A DNA stretch of 64,000 bases from Phytobacter palmae (lineage in GTDB: Bacteria > Pseudomonadota > Gammaproteobacteria > Enterobacterales > Enterobacteriaceae). The position numbers and the translations under genes were made by a program. The notes below the pieces were generated by a model that worked only from the letters and a program-made list of their open reading frames with translations, ran no database searches and was not told the DNA's origin. Location of the stretch: the NCBI GenBank assembly GCA_900112785.1, contig FONB01000001.1, positions 1 to 64,000 of the forward strand. The letters run 5' to 3'. Below, piece after piece: positions 38,743 to 48,206 of this stretch. Within the stretch, counting starts at the first letter, position 1; each line of letters starts with the position of its first letter.

Positions 38743-40353
38743 CTATGCCGCCTGGTGTACGGGAACCTGCCGCCCTTCTTCCAGCTTAATGATGCGATCG
38801 GCTAGGTGAAAATAGCGGTCATCATGGGTAATGGCCAGAATGGTTTTCCCCTCCGCTTTCAGCGCAGGCAACAGTTCACGGTAAAACACCTCTTTAAATT
38901 CAGGGTCCTGATCCGCAGCCCATTCATCAAAGACGTAAAAGGGACGCTGCTCAATCCAGGCTTGTAGCAGCGCCAGCCGCTTACGCTGCCCCTGGGAGAG
39001 TGAAGTTGTGGAAAAGCGCCCGTCGCGGAAGCTGACTTTGTGGTTCAGCCGCAGCAGATGCAGCAATCTGTCCACTTCTTCCGGTGTGCGGGCATTGGCG
39101 AACGCCACATCGCCGAAGAGGAAAAAGTCGCTAAAGACCACCGAGAACTGCTGGCGATACAGTGCTTGTCTGTCCGGACCGATGCGCTCACCGTTAAGGC
39201 TAATCTCGCCGCTGTCCGGTGGATAAAGCCCAACCAGCAGGTTAGCGAACGTGGTTTTGCCGCTGCCATTACCCCCGACCAGGAAGACCAGTTCGCCGGG
39301 CTGAAAATGCAGGCTAAGCGGGCCAAGCGTAAAGCGCTCGCCGTCGCTGCCTTCGTATTGATAACACACCTCTGTTAACGACAGGCTACTGAATACACCC
39401 GCTTTCTCGATGCGCTGTGGCGCCTCCGGTTCTAATTCGTCACTCAACTGCCGGACCCGCTGCAGGGCGATGCGTGCACTGGCGATAGCGGGCAGGGCGG
39501 AGAGCACGCCTTCGACCGGGACAATCATATACAAAAACACCATGGTGTAACCGGTGATAACGGTGGATTCCAGCGTCAGCGGCCCGCGCAGCGCATAGAT
39601 GACGATGCCGATAAACGAAAAAAACAGCACGCTACCCCAGTTTGTCGCCAGCCCATACAACACATAGCCGTGAGTCCGCTCTTTGCGCACGGCCTCAATA
39701 TTGTCCGCCAGTTCGCCATCAACAAACTGGCGCAGGCGCCGGGCGTTAAGACGGTACTCCCGCCCGCCGTCAAACAGGGTCTTGCACTGTTGCATCAGGG
39801 TATCTTCACGCTGGCGCGAACGGCGCAAAAGGCCCAGCGCCCGGCCATGAGCTACCTGATATCCCACGCTACCAAGGATAATCGCCGCCAGCGCCAGGGC
39901 GAAAACCGTCATCGACAGCATGGCGAGATAAATCAGGCAGCCTGCAATCATCGCCCCATAAATAAACAGATTTGGCAGGCTGACAAAGAACACCACCAGC
40001 GTGTCCAGATCCTGAGTAAAGACCGACAGGGTGCGCGCCATACCGGTCTTTTCCATTTTCAGCCAGGGGGTCTTGCTGATGCGCTGGATAAGCTCGTTGC
40101 GCAGACGCGCTTTCACCTTCTGCCCCAAAGACATAAATGTGGTCTGGGAGACAATACGCGTAGTCAACATCAACAGCGCCAGCAGCGAAAAGTGCGCGCC
40201 GGCGTTAAGCCACGCCTGCGTCCCGGAGAGGCTCAGACTGTGGTTGATCATCGCCAGTAATGACGCATTGCTAAACCCGCTGACCAGCCCGGTGACGACG
40301 GCCAGTAACAGCCAGCCGCCCACCAGACGAAATAGCGTTAAAAATACCGACAT
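38743..40353 (-). CDS. cyclic-peptide/siderophore-type ABC exporter (fused TM-ATPase)
   Basis: 536 residues, PvdE/SyrD/YojI family. Six membrane helices (residues about 10-300), then an ATPase domain with Walker A LVGGNGSGKTTFANLL, a Q-loop region RQQFSVVFSDFFLF, signature LSQGQRKRLALLQAW and Walker B PFYVFDEWAADQDPEF. The signature and the Trp after the Walker B Glu are typical of this subfamily. Located 31 bases after the FhuB-like gene in the same direction, so part of the uptake operon. It may export a siderophore or a derivative to the periplasm; no siderophore synthesis genes are nearby. Confidence 0.88.
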   Translation of the reverse strand: MSVFLTLFRLVGGWLLLAVVTGLVSGFSNASLLAMINHSLSLSGTQAWLNAGAHFSLLALLMLTTRIVSQTTFMSLGQKVKARLRNELIQRISKTPWLKMEKTGMARTLSVFTQDLDTLVVFFVSLPNLFIYGAMIAGCLIYLAMLSMTVFALALAAIILGSVGYQVAHGRALGLLRRSRQREDTLMQQCKTLFDGGREYRLNARRLRQFVDGELADNIEAVRKERTHGYVLYGLATNWGSVLFFSFIGIVIYALRGPLTLESTVITGYTMVFLYMIVPVEGVLSALPAIASARIALQRVRQLSDELEPEAPQRIEKAGVFSSLSLTEVCYQYEGSDGERFTLGPLSLHFQPGELVFLVGGNGSGKTTFANLLVGLYPPDSGEISLNGERIGPDRQALYRQQFSVVFSDFFLFGDVAFANARTPEEVDRLLHLLRLNHKVSFRDGRFSTTSLSQGQRKRLALLQAWIEQRPFYVFDEWAADQDPEFKEVFYRELLPALKAEGKTILAITHDDRYFHLADRIIKLEEGRQVPVHQAA

Positions 40354-40384
40354 GGTCTCTTCCTTATTTTTTGCTCACAACCTA

Positions 40385-42370
40385 TCAATGCGACCCGGAA
40401 TCCCGGTTGCGTAACAGCGGCCAGATTAATAACGGCACGCCGATAAGCGACGCCAGCAGCCCTACCGGGAGCTGTCGGGGGTAGAGCGCGTTACGCCCCA
40501 GCCAGTCTGCCGTCACCATTACCAGTGCGGAGAGCAGCGCGGCAGTAAAAAGCTGGGCCAACGGATCTTTCACCCCCAGCCGCCGGGCCAGATGTGGCCC
40601 CAGCAGGCCCACGAACGACACCGGCCCGACTAACAGCGTGGCAAAGCCGGTCATCAGCGCCGCCAGCGACAGCACCGCGATACGCGCTTTGGGAACACCA
40701 AGGCCTAATGAAGCCGCCACGCCGCCCATGGGTAACAGCACCAGCCAGCGGCGCAAAAGAGGGGCAATCGCCAGTAGCATCAGGGTGACAACCAGCAACA
40801 CCCCGGCAATGGGGGCACTGACGTAATAAGTAGTACCGCTCATCAGCGGTAGTAATTTGGCGCTGGTTTCCAGGTGATGCAGCATGATCACATTGACCAC
40901 CGCCTGGCACAGGGCATTGAGCGCCAGGCCATTTAACAGAACGCGCTGGGGGTTAAAGGCGCTTTGCTGACTGTTCCGCAGGGTTATACCCAGACTTATC
41001 AGTGCCCCCAGCGTACTGCTGAGCAGCAACATGCCGTTGCCACTGGTGGGAAAGAGGACAACCACTACGGTAATGCCGAGCACCGCGCCGCCGCCGATCC
41101 CCAGGACTTCGGGGCTGGCGAGAGGATTGCCGCTCACGCGCTGCATCAGCACGCCTGCGCCCGCCAGTAGCGCGCCGGCGCAGATAGCGGCCAGCAGTCT
41201 GGGCAGGCGCAGCGGCAGCAGCACATCCAGTTCTTGCGGCGTGGCCAGATGCCAGCTATCCAGGCTGCGCCCGAAAAACAGCGAAACCACCGTAGCGATA
41301 ATCAGCGCCACCAACGCCCAGCCAAACGCACGGCGCCCGGTGAAAACCGATGGGGTCGCGATGGGGAGCGGGGCGGTGTCAATCATATGCGTCCGGGCAC
41401 GCCGGGCGAGCAGGATCAGCAACGGCCCGCCGGTCAGGGCGGTGAGCATCCCGGCAGGCAGAAGCTGGCCGTTAAAAATGGCGATGCGTGAAGCGCACAG
41501 ATCGGTAAACCACAGCAGGCCTGCGCCGATGAGTGCGGTTTGCCACAGGGTCTCTCGCGATGTGCGCGCGCCGCAAAGCCTGGCCAGATGCGGTGCGGCA
41601 AGCCCGACGAAACTGATAACACCGACCGCATTGATCACCATCGCGCTCATCAGCAATGCCAGAGACATGACGACGGCACGAATACGAAAAGGGGAGGCGC
41701 CGAGGCTACTGACCATGGTTTCCGGCAGTTGCAGCAGTTCGAGTTGCCGCGACATCAGTAGCAGCGCCAGCAGCCCGCCGCCGAGCCAGGGGAGAAGATG
41801 GAAAAAAGATTGCCAGCCTTCCTGAGCCAACGAGCCGCCGGTCCACATCATCGCCGCCAGCAAGAAGCGGTCATTCACTACCGCAATCAGCATGGTGACC
41901 GCGCCACACCACAGGTTGATCATCATCCCTGCCTGGATCATCACCAGTGGCGACAGCCGCTGACGCCACGCCAGTAACAACACGCAGGCCAGCGCGCCCA
42001 CTTCACCGAGGATGACAATGCCGGTACGAAAGGTCAGCAATGAGGCAGGGAACCAGAGCGATGCCAGCCCCATTGCCAACGTTGCGCCGGAGGTCATGCC
42101 GAGGGTGGTGGGTTCAGCGAGCGGATTGCGTAGCACCCGCTGCATCAACCAGCCGCAGACACCCAGCGTTGCTCCGGCAAGGAGCGCCATACACTGGCGT
42201 GGCGCCCAAAGGGTCTGCAGCAAAATAGCGGGTATGGCGTGGGTGTCGGGAGTGAACAATTCCCCGAAGCCACCCTGCTGGAGGATATTTTGTAGCGCAA
42301 GGCCAGTGGCAGCGCTCCAGAGCAGCAGGATCAGCAACCAGCCGCGACGGGAGGTGACGGTTTTAATCAT
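40385..42370 (-). CDS. FhuB-like ferric hydroxamate permease
   Basis: 661 residues, a double-length permease made of two homologous FecCD-type halves (each about 330 residues), as in FhuB. Conserved stretches recur in both halves: RLLAAICAGALLAGAGVLMQ and QCMALLAGATLGVCGWLMQ; NPLASPEVLGIGGGAVLG and NPLAEPTTLGMTSGATLA; FVGLLGPHLAR and FVGLAAPHLAR. It would carry siderophore iron through the inner membrane. Overlaps the FhuD-like gene by 8 bases. No ATPase (FhuC) gene is in the cassette, so it probably borrows the FhuC of the main fhu operon. Confidence 0.9.
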   Translation of the reverse strand: MIKTVTSRRGWLLILLLWSAATGLALQNILQQGGFGELFTPDTHAIPAILLQTLWAPRQCMALLAGATLGVCGWLMQRVLRNPLAEPTTLGMTSGATLAMGLASLWFPASLLTFRTGIVILGEVGALACVLLLAWRQRLSPLVMIQAGMMINLWCGAVTMLIAVVNDRFLLAAMMWTGGSLAQEGWQSFFHLLPWLGGGLLALLLMSRQLELLQLPETMVSSLGASPFRIRAVVMSLALLMSAMVINAVGVISFVGLAAPHLARLCGARTSRETLWQTALIGAGLLWFTDLCASRIAIFNGQLLPAGMLTALTGGPLLILLARRARTHMIDTAPLPIATPSVFTGRRAFGWALVALIIATVVSLFFGRSLDSWHLATPQELDVLLPLRLPRLLAAICAGALLAGAGVLMQRVSGNPLASPEVLGIGGGAVLGITVVVVLFPTSGNGMLLLSSTLGALISLGITLRNSQQSAFNPQRVLLNGLALNALCQAVVNVIMLHHLETSAKLLPLMSGTTYYVSAPIAGVLLVVTLMLLAIAPLLRRWLVLLPMGGVAASLGLGVPKARIAVLSLAALMTGFATLLVGPVSFVGLLGPHLARRLGVKDPLAQLFTAALLSALVMVTADWLGRNALYPRQLPVGLLASLIGVPLLIWPLLRNRDSGSH

Positions 42371-43232
42371 GGTCCCATCCTGTTAACAGTACCCCGAGCA
42401 TGGCCGCAAAGCGGCTGGCGGTGACCAGCGCGCCCGCAGAGCTGAAATGCGTCGGCGCCAGCCGCAGGCGGTTGCCTGAGGTGAGCGGCAGACGTTGCCA
42501 GAGCGGACTAGTCTGCCAGGACTGCGCGGCACGGCGTTCGTCGTCATCTGCGGTAAGAAGCAACAGACGGGCATCGGTTTGGGCAATTTGCGTGAGTTCG
42601 ACCAGTGATTCACCGCCGGGAGGAAATGGCTCGCGCCAGGCGTTCCTGATGCCACATCCGGCCAGCACATCCCCCGGTACGCAGCCTTCGCCGAGCAGGC
42701 GAACATGCAGTGAATTGACCGTAAAGGCCAGAAACAGCGGGCGTGAAATACTCACCGCAATATCGCGGGTCTGCGCCATTTGCTGTTGCAGGTGCTGGAT
42801 GAGCGCATCGGCCTGCGGCTTACGATCGAATAAGGCTGCCATCTGTTTTGTCGCCGCCGTATAGCCCGCCAGCCCGTTAACCGGCAGCGTTACCACAGGA
42901 GCAATACGTTCAAGGATCGGTTTAAGCAGGGCATGCTGCGGCGTGACGAGAATAGTATCCGGACGCAGGGCGTACAGCGCTTCCAGGTTGGGCTGGAAAA
43001 GCAGCCCGATGTCCACCACGTCAGTGGACATCGCAGGCATATTGATAAGCTTGCGATACCAGTCTGGCGCGGAAACGGCAACTGGCGTGACGCCGAGCGC
43101 CAGCGCCAGTTCTGCCAGCCCCCAGTCAAGAATTGCCACGCGTCGCGGTACCGCAGCACTGGCGATGCCGATAAACGGCACCGCCAGTAATCCCTGTAAT
43201 AAACGACGGCGTGAGAGCATGCCGTTTACCAT
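42363..43232 (-). CDS. FhuD-like periplasmic iron-siderophore-binding protein
   Basis: 289 residues starting MVNGMLSRRRLLQGLLAVPF. The twin-arginine (SRRRLLQG) signal points to Tat export, as in E. coli FhuD. The class III binding-protein fold is evident: VAILDWGLAELALALGVTPV, IDVGLLFQPNLEAL-like VDIGLLFQPNLEAL, WQTSPLWQRLP. An upstream in-frame extension into the receptor gene is rejected. ATG overlaps the receptor stop by 7 bases; coupled with the permease downstream. Ligand probably a hydroxamate siderophore. Confidence 0.87.
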   Translation of the reverse strand: MVNGMLSRRRLLQGLLAVPFIGIASAAVPRRVAILDWGLAELALALGVTPVAVSAPDWYRKLINMPAMSTDVVDIGLLFQPNLEALYALRPDTILVTPQHALLKPILERIAPVVTLPVNGLAGYTAATKQMAALFDRKPQADALIQHLQQQMAQTRDIAVSISRPLFLAFTVNSLHVRLLGEGCVPGDVLAGCGIRNAWREPFPPGGESLVELTQIAQTDARLLLLTADDDERRAAQSWQTSPLWQRLPLTSGNRLRLAPTHFSSAGALVTASRFAAMLGVLLTGWDHD

Positions 43233-45358
43233 TGATAGTTCAGCGTCGCGACATACTGGCGCCTGGTTCCATACCAGCATCCGGTGTTCTGACAGGTCGC
43301 CAGATAGGTTTTATTCCCCAGGTTAGCCGCATTCAGCGCGACGCCCCATTGATGCCACTGGTAAGCCAGACGCGCATCGTAAATGGTGACCGCCGGAACT
43401 TTCATCGTGTTGGTGGTGTTGGCGTAGCTGGTGCCGATATAACGCGCGCCGCCACCAACCGAGAAGCCATCCAGCACCCCACCCCGGAAGGCGTATTCAC
43501 TCCACAGACGGGCCGTATTACGGGAAATCCCAATCGGTCTTTTCCCTTTCGTGGCGTCGTTCGCCTCGGTCACTTCCGGGGAGGTCAGGGCGTAAGAGCT
43601 CAGCACTAACCACTCCGGCGTAATATTAATTTTGCCTTCCACTTCAATACCGCGTGAGCGGATCTCACCGGTTTGCACGCTGTAATTAGCATGATCCGGG
43701 TCGGCGGTGGCGACATTGGTCTGTTTCAGGTCATACAGCGCCAGCGTGAACAGCGCATCCAGGCCCACCGGATCGTATTTCAGCCCCACTTCGCTCTGTT
43801 TACCTTTGGTCGGTTTAAAGGCGTTGCCCGCATAGGTTGTGCCGCTGGTGGGCATAAACGAGGTGGAGTAGCTGATGTAGGGGGCCAGACCGTTATCAAA
43901 GTGGTACAGCAGCCCGGCGCGCCCGGTTTTAGCGTGGTCGTTGGTGCCGGAGCGGGTATTGTTCACCAGATTGTGCGCATCACTTTTCGCATAGTCATAG
44001 CGCCCGCCAAGGCTCAACAGCCAGTTGTTCCATTCCGCCTGATCCTGCAAATAGACACCGGTCTGATCGACCGTTGATTTGCTGGAAGAGGTGAAGTCCG
44101 GCAGCGTGACCGGGGTGCTGTAGTCCGGTTCGAGATAGTTCAGGTCACTCGCCACCCCAGAACCGGAACGGGAGCGTTGGGAAGTGTGGTTGTAATCCAC
44201 GCCGGTCAGTAGCGTATGCGCGACAGGCCCGGTGCTCAGCCTGAACTGTGCCTGATTATCCAGCGCAAGATTGGTCATGGTTTCGCGGTTGTGCATACTC
44301 AAACGGTGCACTTCCGGCGCATTGCTGACCGTACCCCAGGGATAAACCATGTTGTACAACGAACTGGCGCTGATATAGCGCACATTCTGGCGCACAGTGA
44401 CGTTATCGTTGAACTGGTGATCGAACTGATAACCGATGCTTGCCTGTTTACGTTCGTATTTATCGACGTCCGGCTGGCCACCGTAGAAGCTGGTCGGGAT
44501 TTTACCGTTCGGGTTAGTCGTTAATGTGCCGGAAGTCGGGAGCAGGTTAAAGAAACCGGTGTCCGGGTCTTTACGTAGTTGCGCAAGCACCGTCAGATGG
44601 GTTTTATCATCCGGCTGCCAGGTCAGGGAAGGGGCAATGTCGTAGTGTTCATAGCGGGTATTATCGACCTGCGTCTGAGTCTTAAAGTAAGTGCCGCCAA
44701 TACGCCCCAACAGCGTTTTGTCATCAGTCAGCGGGCCGGTGACATCGAAACCGGTGCCAAACTGATTGTAATTACCGCCGCTGATGTAAACTTCCCCCTC
44801 AGGTTGACTCTGCGGTTTTTTACTCACGAGGTTAACGACCCCGCCAGGGCTTGTCTGACCATAAAGCACTGATGTTGGCCCTTTGACCACTTCAATGCGG
44901 GAAAGCAGGTACGGATCCCAGCCCGGACGGCTCCAGTAGTTGCGCGGCAGGCGCAGACCATCCAGATATTCGTCGGCCTCGAAACCACGCACGTTAATGG
45001 TGTCAAAACGGCTGTCCGAACCGGAGGACTCCGCCACAACGCCCGCCATATAGCGCAGCGCCTGGGTGACGGTTTTTACCGCCTGCGAGGCCATCTGCGC
45101 CTGGGTGATAACCGATACGCTTTGCGGCGTCCGGCTTATCGGTGTCGTGCTTTTGGTTGCCGCGCCTGCATCATGCGCCACTGCCGTGACTTCATCATCA
45201 TTCCCCTGCGTACTGACTGCCGTGACGATGACCGTCTCTTCTTTTTTCGTTTCCTGTCCGTTATCCGCAGCGACTGCCTGTCCACCGTATCCCGCAATAA
45301 TGACGCACATTAGCGTTTTCAGCGGCTTATCCTTCAACAACCAACGTGTGTGTTTCAT
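43226..45358 (-). CDS. TonB-dependent siderophore receptor (FhuA/FoxA type)
   Basis: 710 residues, outer membrane. Signal peptide with a basic start (MKHTRWLLKDKPLKTLMCVI, cleavage after AVAA), TonB box EETVIVTA, plug domain with SRTPQSVSVITQAQM, INVRGFE and VLYGQTSPGGVVNLVSKKP, then a 22-strand barrel ending in VATLNYQW. A late pair of cysteines (CQNTGCWYG) mirrors the FhuA C-terminal Cys pair. The substrate (ferrichrome, ferrioxamine, coprogen or other) cannot be told. First gene of the minus-strand uptake operon, with a Fur box just upstream. Confidence 0.9.
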   Translation of the reverse strand: MKHTRWLLKDKPLKTLMCVIIAGYGGQAVAADNGQETKKEETVIVTAVSTQGNDDEVTAVAHDAGAATKSTTPISRTPQSVSVITQAQMASQAVKTVTQALRYMAGVVAESSGSDSRFDTINVRGFEADEYLDGLRLPRNYWSRPGWDPYLLSRIEVVKGPTSVLYGQTSPGGVVNLVSKKPQSQPEGEVYISGGNYNQFGTGFDVTGPLTDDKTLLGRIGGTYFKTQTQVDNTRYEHYDIAPSLTWQPDDKTHLTVLAQLRKDPDTGFFNLLPTSGTLTTNPNGKIPTSFYGGQPDVDKYERKQASIGYQFDHQFNDNVTVRQNVRYISASSLYNMVYPWGTVSNAPEVHRLSMHNRETMTNLALDNQAQFRLSTGPVAHTLLTGVDYNHTSQRSRSGSGVASDLNYLEPDYSTPVTLPDFTSSSKSTVDQTGVYLQDQAEWNNWLLSLGGRYDYAKSDAHNLVNNTRSGTNDHAKTGRAGLLYHFDNGLAPYISYSTSFMPTSGTTYAGNAFKPTKGKQSEVGLKYDPVGLDALFTLALYDLKQTNVATADPDHANYSVQTGEIRSRGIEVEGKINITPEWLVLSSYALTSPEVTEANDATKGKRPIGISRNTARLWSEYAFRGGVLDGFSVGGGARYIGTSYANTTNTMKVPAVTIYDARLAYQWHQWGVALNAANLGNKTYLATCQNTGCWYGTRRQYVATLNYQW

Positions 45359-45387
45359 GGTCTTTCCGAGTGTTATTAGAATTCAGT

Positions 45388-45406
45388 GGAAATGATAATT
45401 ATTCAA
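45388..45406. promoter_or_regulatory. Fur box
   Basis: GGAAATGATAATTATTCAA matches the 19-bp Fur consensus GATAATGATAATCATTATC at 13 positions, including a perfect central GATAAT. It lies 30 bases upstream of the receptor start and in the divergent promoter region of the AraC gene. Confidence 0.8.
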
Positions 45407-45523
45407 CTTTAAAAAAGAAGTGGCCTTATGGCAGAATGGCGAAGCTTTGAGGCTGAATGTTTAATACCGGACAAAAGTTGTCTGTATACGCTACAGCAGT
45501 GAAAAATTGAGAGGATCGGACAG

Positions 45524-46324
45524 GTGCGGGGAAAAACGACGACGCAGTACGCCGAAAAAGGCGTCTTACCCGATGAGCGGGATGCCGCGCCATACGGCAT
45601 TCAGGGGCTACGACAACTCCAGTATAACTCAGGAAGCGAAGAGCCGTTCCATGCTCATGAACAGGGGCAGTTTATCGCGCCGCTGCAAGGGGTCGCTAAA
45701 GTGCGTACCGGGCAGGAAGTATGGGTGCTGTTTCCCGGCAGAGGGTTGTGGATCCCAGGTGACATGCCTCACGGGCTGGAAGCGGTAGATAAGGTTATCA
45801 GCTGGAATATCTATTTTTCGCCGCAGGCTTCGCGCGGCTACCCGCAGGCCTGTAAAGGGCTGAGCGTGACGCCGCTGATGCAGGCATTGATGGCTGCCGG
45901 TAGCGCAGGCGAGATAGATACGACGCGTCAGCAGCTAATTTTTGGTTTGCTGAGTAATGAGTTCCAGCGTCTGGCCCCCGCCACGTTATGCCATCTGACG
46001 TTGCCACAGGAGCGGCGTCTGCAAAAGGTCTGCAAAGCTTTATGCAGTGAGCCAGGACATGCGGCAACGCTCGCCTGGTGGAGCACACAGGTGGGTGCCA
46101 GCGAACGTACGCTCGCCCGATTGTTCCGCAAAGAGACCGCGCTGGGCTTCACCGAATGGCGCCAGCAGGTTCGTCTGCTGGAAGCGGTATGCAGCCTGGC
46201 GCGCGGCGTGGCGGTTAACCAGCTGGCAAATGAGCTTGGCTATACCAGTCCCAGCGCGTTTATCACTATGTTCAAAAAGAAACTGGGCGCATCGCCGCAG
46301 CGCTATTTCCAGTCTGCACTGTAA
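45524..46324 (+). CDS. AraC-family transcriptional regulator
   Basis: 266 residues with a GTG start (no better ATG downstream). N-terminal cupin-like domain (FHAHEQGQFIAPLQGVAKVRT then GLWIPGDMPHGL), which holds several His that could bind a ligand or metal, and a C-terminal pair of HTH (about 185-262, LAWWSTQVGASERTLARLF and AVNQLANELGYTSPSAFITM). Divergent from the siderophore operon, sharing its promoter region and Fur box. Most likely activates receptor expression when the cognate siderophore is present (inference). Confidence 0.85.
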   Translation: MRGKTTTQYAEKGVLPDERDAAPYGIQGLRQLQYNSGSEEPFHAHEQGQFIAPLQGVAKVRTGQEVWVLFPGRGLWIPGDMPHGLEAVDKVISWNIYFSPQASRGYPQACKGLSVTPLMQALMAAGSAGEIDTTRQQLIFGLLSNEFQRLAPATLCHLTLPQERRLQKVCKALCSEPGHAATLAWWSTQVGASERTLARLFRKETALGFTEWRQQVRLLEAVCSLARGVAVNQLANELGYTSPSAFITMFKKKLGASPQRYFQSAL

Positions 46325-46331
46325 CGCGGCG

Positions 46332-47336
46332 CTACGGCGCGCCGTCGATCTCTTGTTTTAACTCTTCCAGCGATTTCGCCCCGTCTATGGCATTCGCGCA
46401 GAGCAGGCTGGCACGGGCGCAGGCGTGAGCCAGTTGAATACTTTGCGGCAGCGGCCAGTGCTCATGGCAGCCGTAGAGCAGCCCGGCGCAAAATGCATCA
46501 CCCGCGCCAACGCTACCGATAATCTCCCCCTGCGTGAGCATCCGTGTCGCTATCCACTGTCCCTCACGGCCAGGTTCTTCGCCCCATGCCCCTTCCGGGC
46601 AGTGAATCACCACACGCTGTCGTACCCCGGCGGCGAGTAGCTGCGAGGCGGCCGCGGCGATATTGGCGATATGCGGCGAATCGTCAGGCAGGCGCATTTC
46701 CAGCCCGCTGAATTCCCCCGCTTCCATCTCGTTGATAACCAGATAATCCAGATGCGGCAGGCAGGGCATTACCAGCGGCTGATAGCGCGGATCGCCCTTG
46801 CGGGAGACCAGATCGAGCGATGTTTCGTAACCCTGTTCGCGCATCTTCGCCAGCAGGCGGGCGCTACGGGTACCAAACTCTTCATCCGGCAGGTCGAGGC
46901 TGTCGAGCAGCAACAGATAGCCGAGATGGAAGATTTTCATACTCTTGTCCAGGCTGTCGAATGCCGGAAGATCCAGAAGACGATTTGCGCCGGGGGAGTG
47001 GAAGAAGGTGCGTTGTCCGGTTGGATCGGTCATAACCTGCGACATAGAGGTCGGGGCAGAATTGGTGCGCTGCACATGCTGGCGATTCACATGATACTGG
47101 TCGAGCATCGCCATAATGTAATCCCCGTCGCTGTCTTCGCCCACTAAACCCACCGCCTGTAGCGGCATGCCCGTGCGCATTTTTGCCAGGGTCAGCAGGA
47201 CATTGAGCGGCGCTCCGCCGGTTGAGCGCTCGCTTTGCGTGATCTCGGCTAACCAGCCACGCTCCGGCCATTGCACTATCTGGTGCACATGATCGACCAG
47301 CATGTTTCCGGCGGCGATAACCCCTTTTCGTTCCAT
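46332..47336 (-). CDS. PfkB/ribokinase-family sugar kinase
   Basis: 334 residues. PfkB features: N-terminal GNMLVDH and STGGAPLNVLLTLAKM, and C-terminal IGSVGAGDAFCAGLLYG with the catalytic Asp (GAGDAF). The start is the ATG that overlaps the aldolase stop in TGATG (a GTG one codon earlier is not preferred). Expected to phosphorylate the ketose made by the upstream isomerase, making a substrate for the aldolase. Last gene of the minus-strand sugar operon. Confidence 0.85.
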   Translation of the reverse strand: MERKGVIAAGNMLVDHVHQIVQWPERGWLAEITQSERSTGGAPLNVLLTLAKMRTGMPLQAVGLVGEDSDGDYIMAMLDQYHVNRQHVQRTNSAPTSMSQVMTDPTGQRTFFHSPGANRLLDLPAFDSLDKSMKIFHLGYLLLLDSLDLPDEEFGTRSARLLAKMREQGYETSLDLVSRKGDPRYQPLVMPCLPHLDYLVINEMEAGEFSGLEMRLPDDSPHIANIAAAASQLLAAGVRQRVVIHCPEGAWGEEPGREGQWIATRMLTQGEIIGSVGAGDAFCAGLLYGCHEHWPLPQSIQLAHACARASLLCANAIDGAKSLEELKQEIDGAP

Positions 47337-48196
47337 CACAGTTGCCCCGCGCTGCCAAAGACACGCATCTGCCCGGCAACGGTGTCGGTGATGGCCTGTT
47401 CCACACTCAGCAAGAGCTGAGCGAATTCGTCGTAGACAGGCTGGCGGTTGGCCATGCGGGCTTCAATAGCGTCCAGCGCCGCTTGCGACATCCCGGTATA
47501 AAAATTGATTTTATGAATGCCAAGCCCGATAGCACGGCGGAAATCCGCGTCACTGATACCAGAGCCGCCGTGGAGCACCAGCGGCAGGCCGGTTTGCTGA
47601 CGAATCGCCTCCAGGCGGGCAAAATCGAGCTTCGGCTCCCCTCTGTATTTGCCATGAGCGTTACCAATGGCGACGGCGAGGGTGTCGATACCCGTCCGGT
47701 CGACAAAGTCACGCGCTTTGGCCGGGTCGGTAAACCAGGCTTCATCCGCATGGCCATACAACGCGCCACCTTCATCACCGCCAACGGCACCGAGTTCTGC
47801 CTCCACCGAGACGCCCACCGCATGGCACATCTTCACCACTTCCTGGGTCTGGCGAATATTCTCTTCATATTCCAGCGTTGAGCCATCAAACATCACCGAG
47901 GTAAAGCCCAACCTTAACGCGCGCACCACGGATTCAAAATGCAGGCCGTGATCGAGGTTAAGTACCACCGGAATGTCATGGTGTGCGGCTTCGTATTTCA
48001 CCGCTTCCACCAGCGATTCGAGGGAGACATATTTGAAATGTACCTCGGCGATATTGATGATAAAGGGCGATCGCTCCTGTTTCGCCGCAGCAAACAGCGC
48101 GCGTAAAAAGTGGGAGTCGAGCACGTTGAACGCGCCCAGCGCGTACTGATGTTCACGGGCGTGCGCCAGACCCTGGGCAAGCGAAATCAAAGCCAT
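47336..48196 (-). CDS. class II ketose-bisphosphate aldolase
   Basis: 286 residues of the KbaY/GatY/FbaA family. Zinc and catalytic motifs VVLNLDHGLHFESV (Asp and His), EAELGAVGG, GNAHGKYRGEPKLDF and LVLHGGSGI are all in place. Would cleave a phosphorylated ketose to a triose phosphate and an aldehyde. Sits between isomerase and kinase with overlaps of 1 base on one side and a 10-base gap on the other. It completes uptake-isomerise-phosphorylate-cleave logic; the actual substrate is not provable from sequence. Confidence 0.9.
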   Translation of the reverse strand: MALISLAQGLAHAREHQYALGAFNVLDSHFLRALFAAAKQERSPFIINIAEVHFKYVSLESLVEAVKYEAAHHDIPVVLNLDHGLHFESVVRALRLGFTSVMFDGSTLEYEENIRQTQEVVKMCHAVGVSVEAELGAVGGDEGGALYGHADEAWFTDPAKARDFVDRTGIDTLAVAIGNAHGKYRGEPKLDFARLEAIRQQTGLPLVLHGGSGISDADFRRAIGLGIHKINFYTGMSQAALDAIEARMANRQPVYDEFAQLLLSVEQAITDTVAGQMRVFGSAGQL

Positions 48197-48206
48197 CGTA
48201 TTCTCC

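Noticed and set aside
40385-42370. FhuB-like gene as an artificial fusion of two permeases
   Set aside because: Double-length permeases are normal for FhuB; both halves are intact and in one frame.
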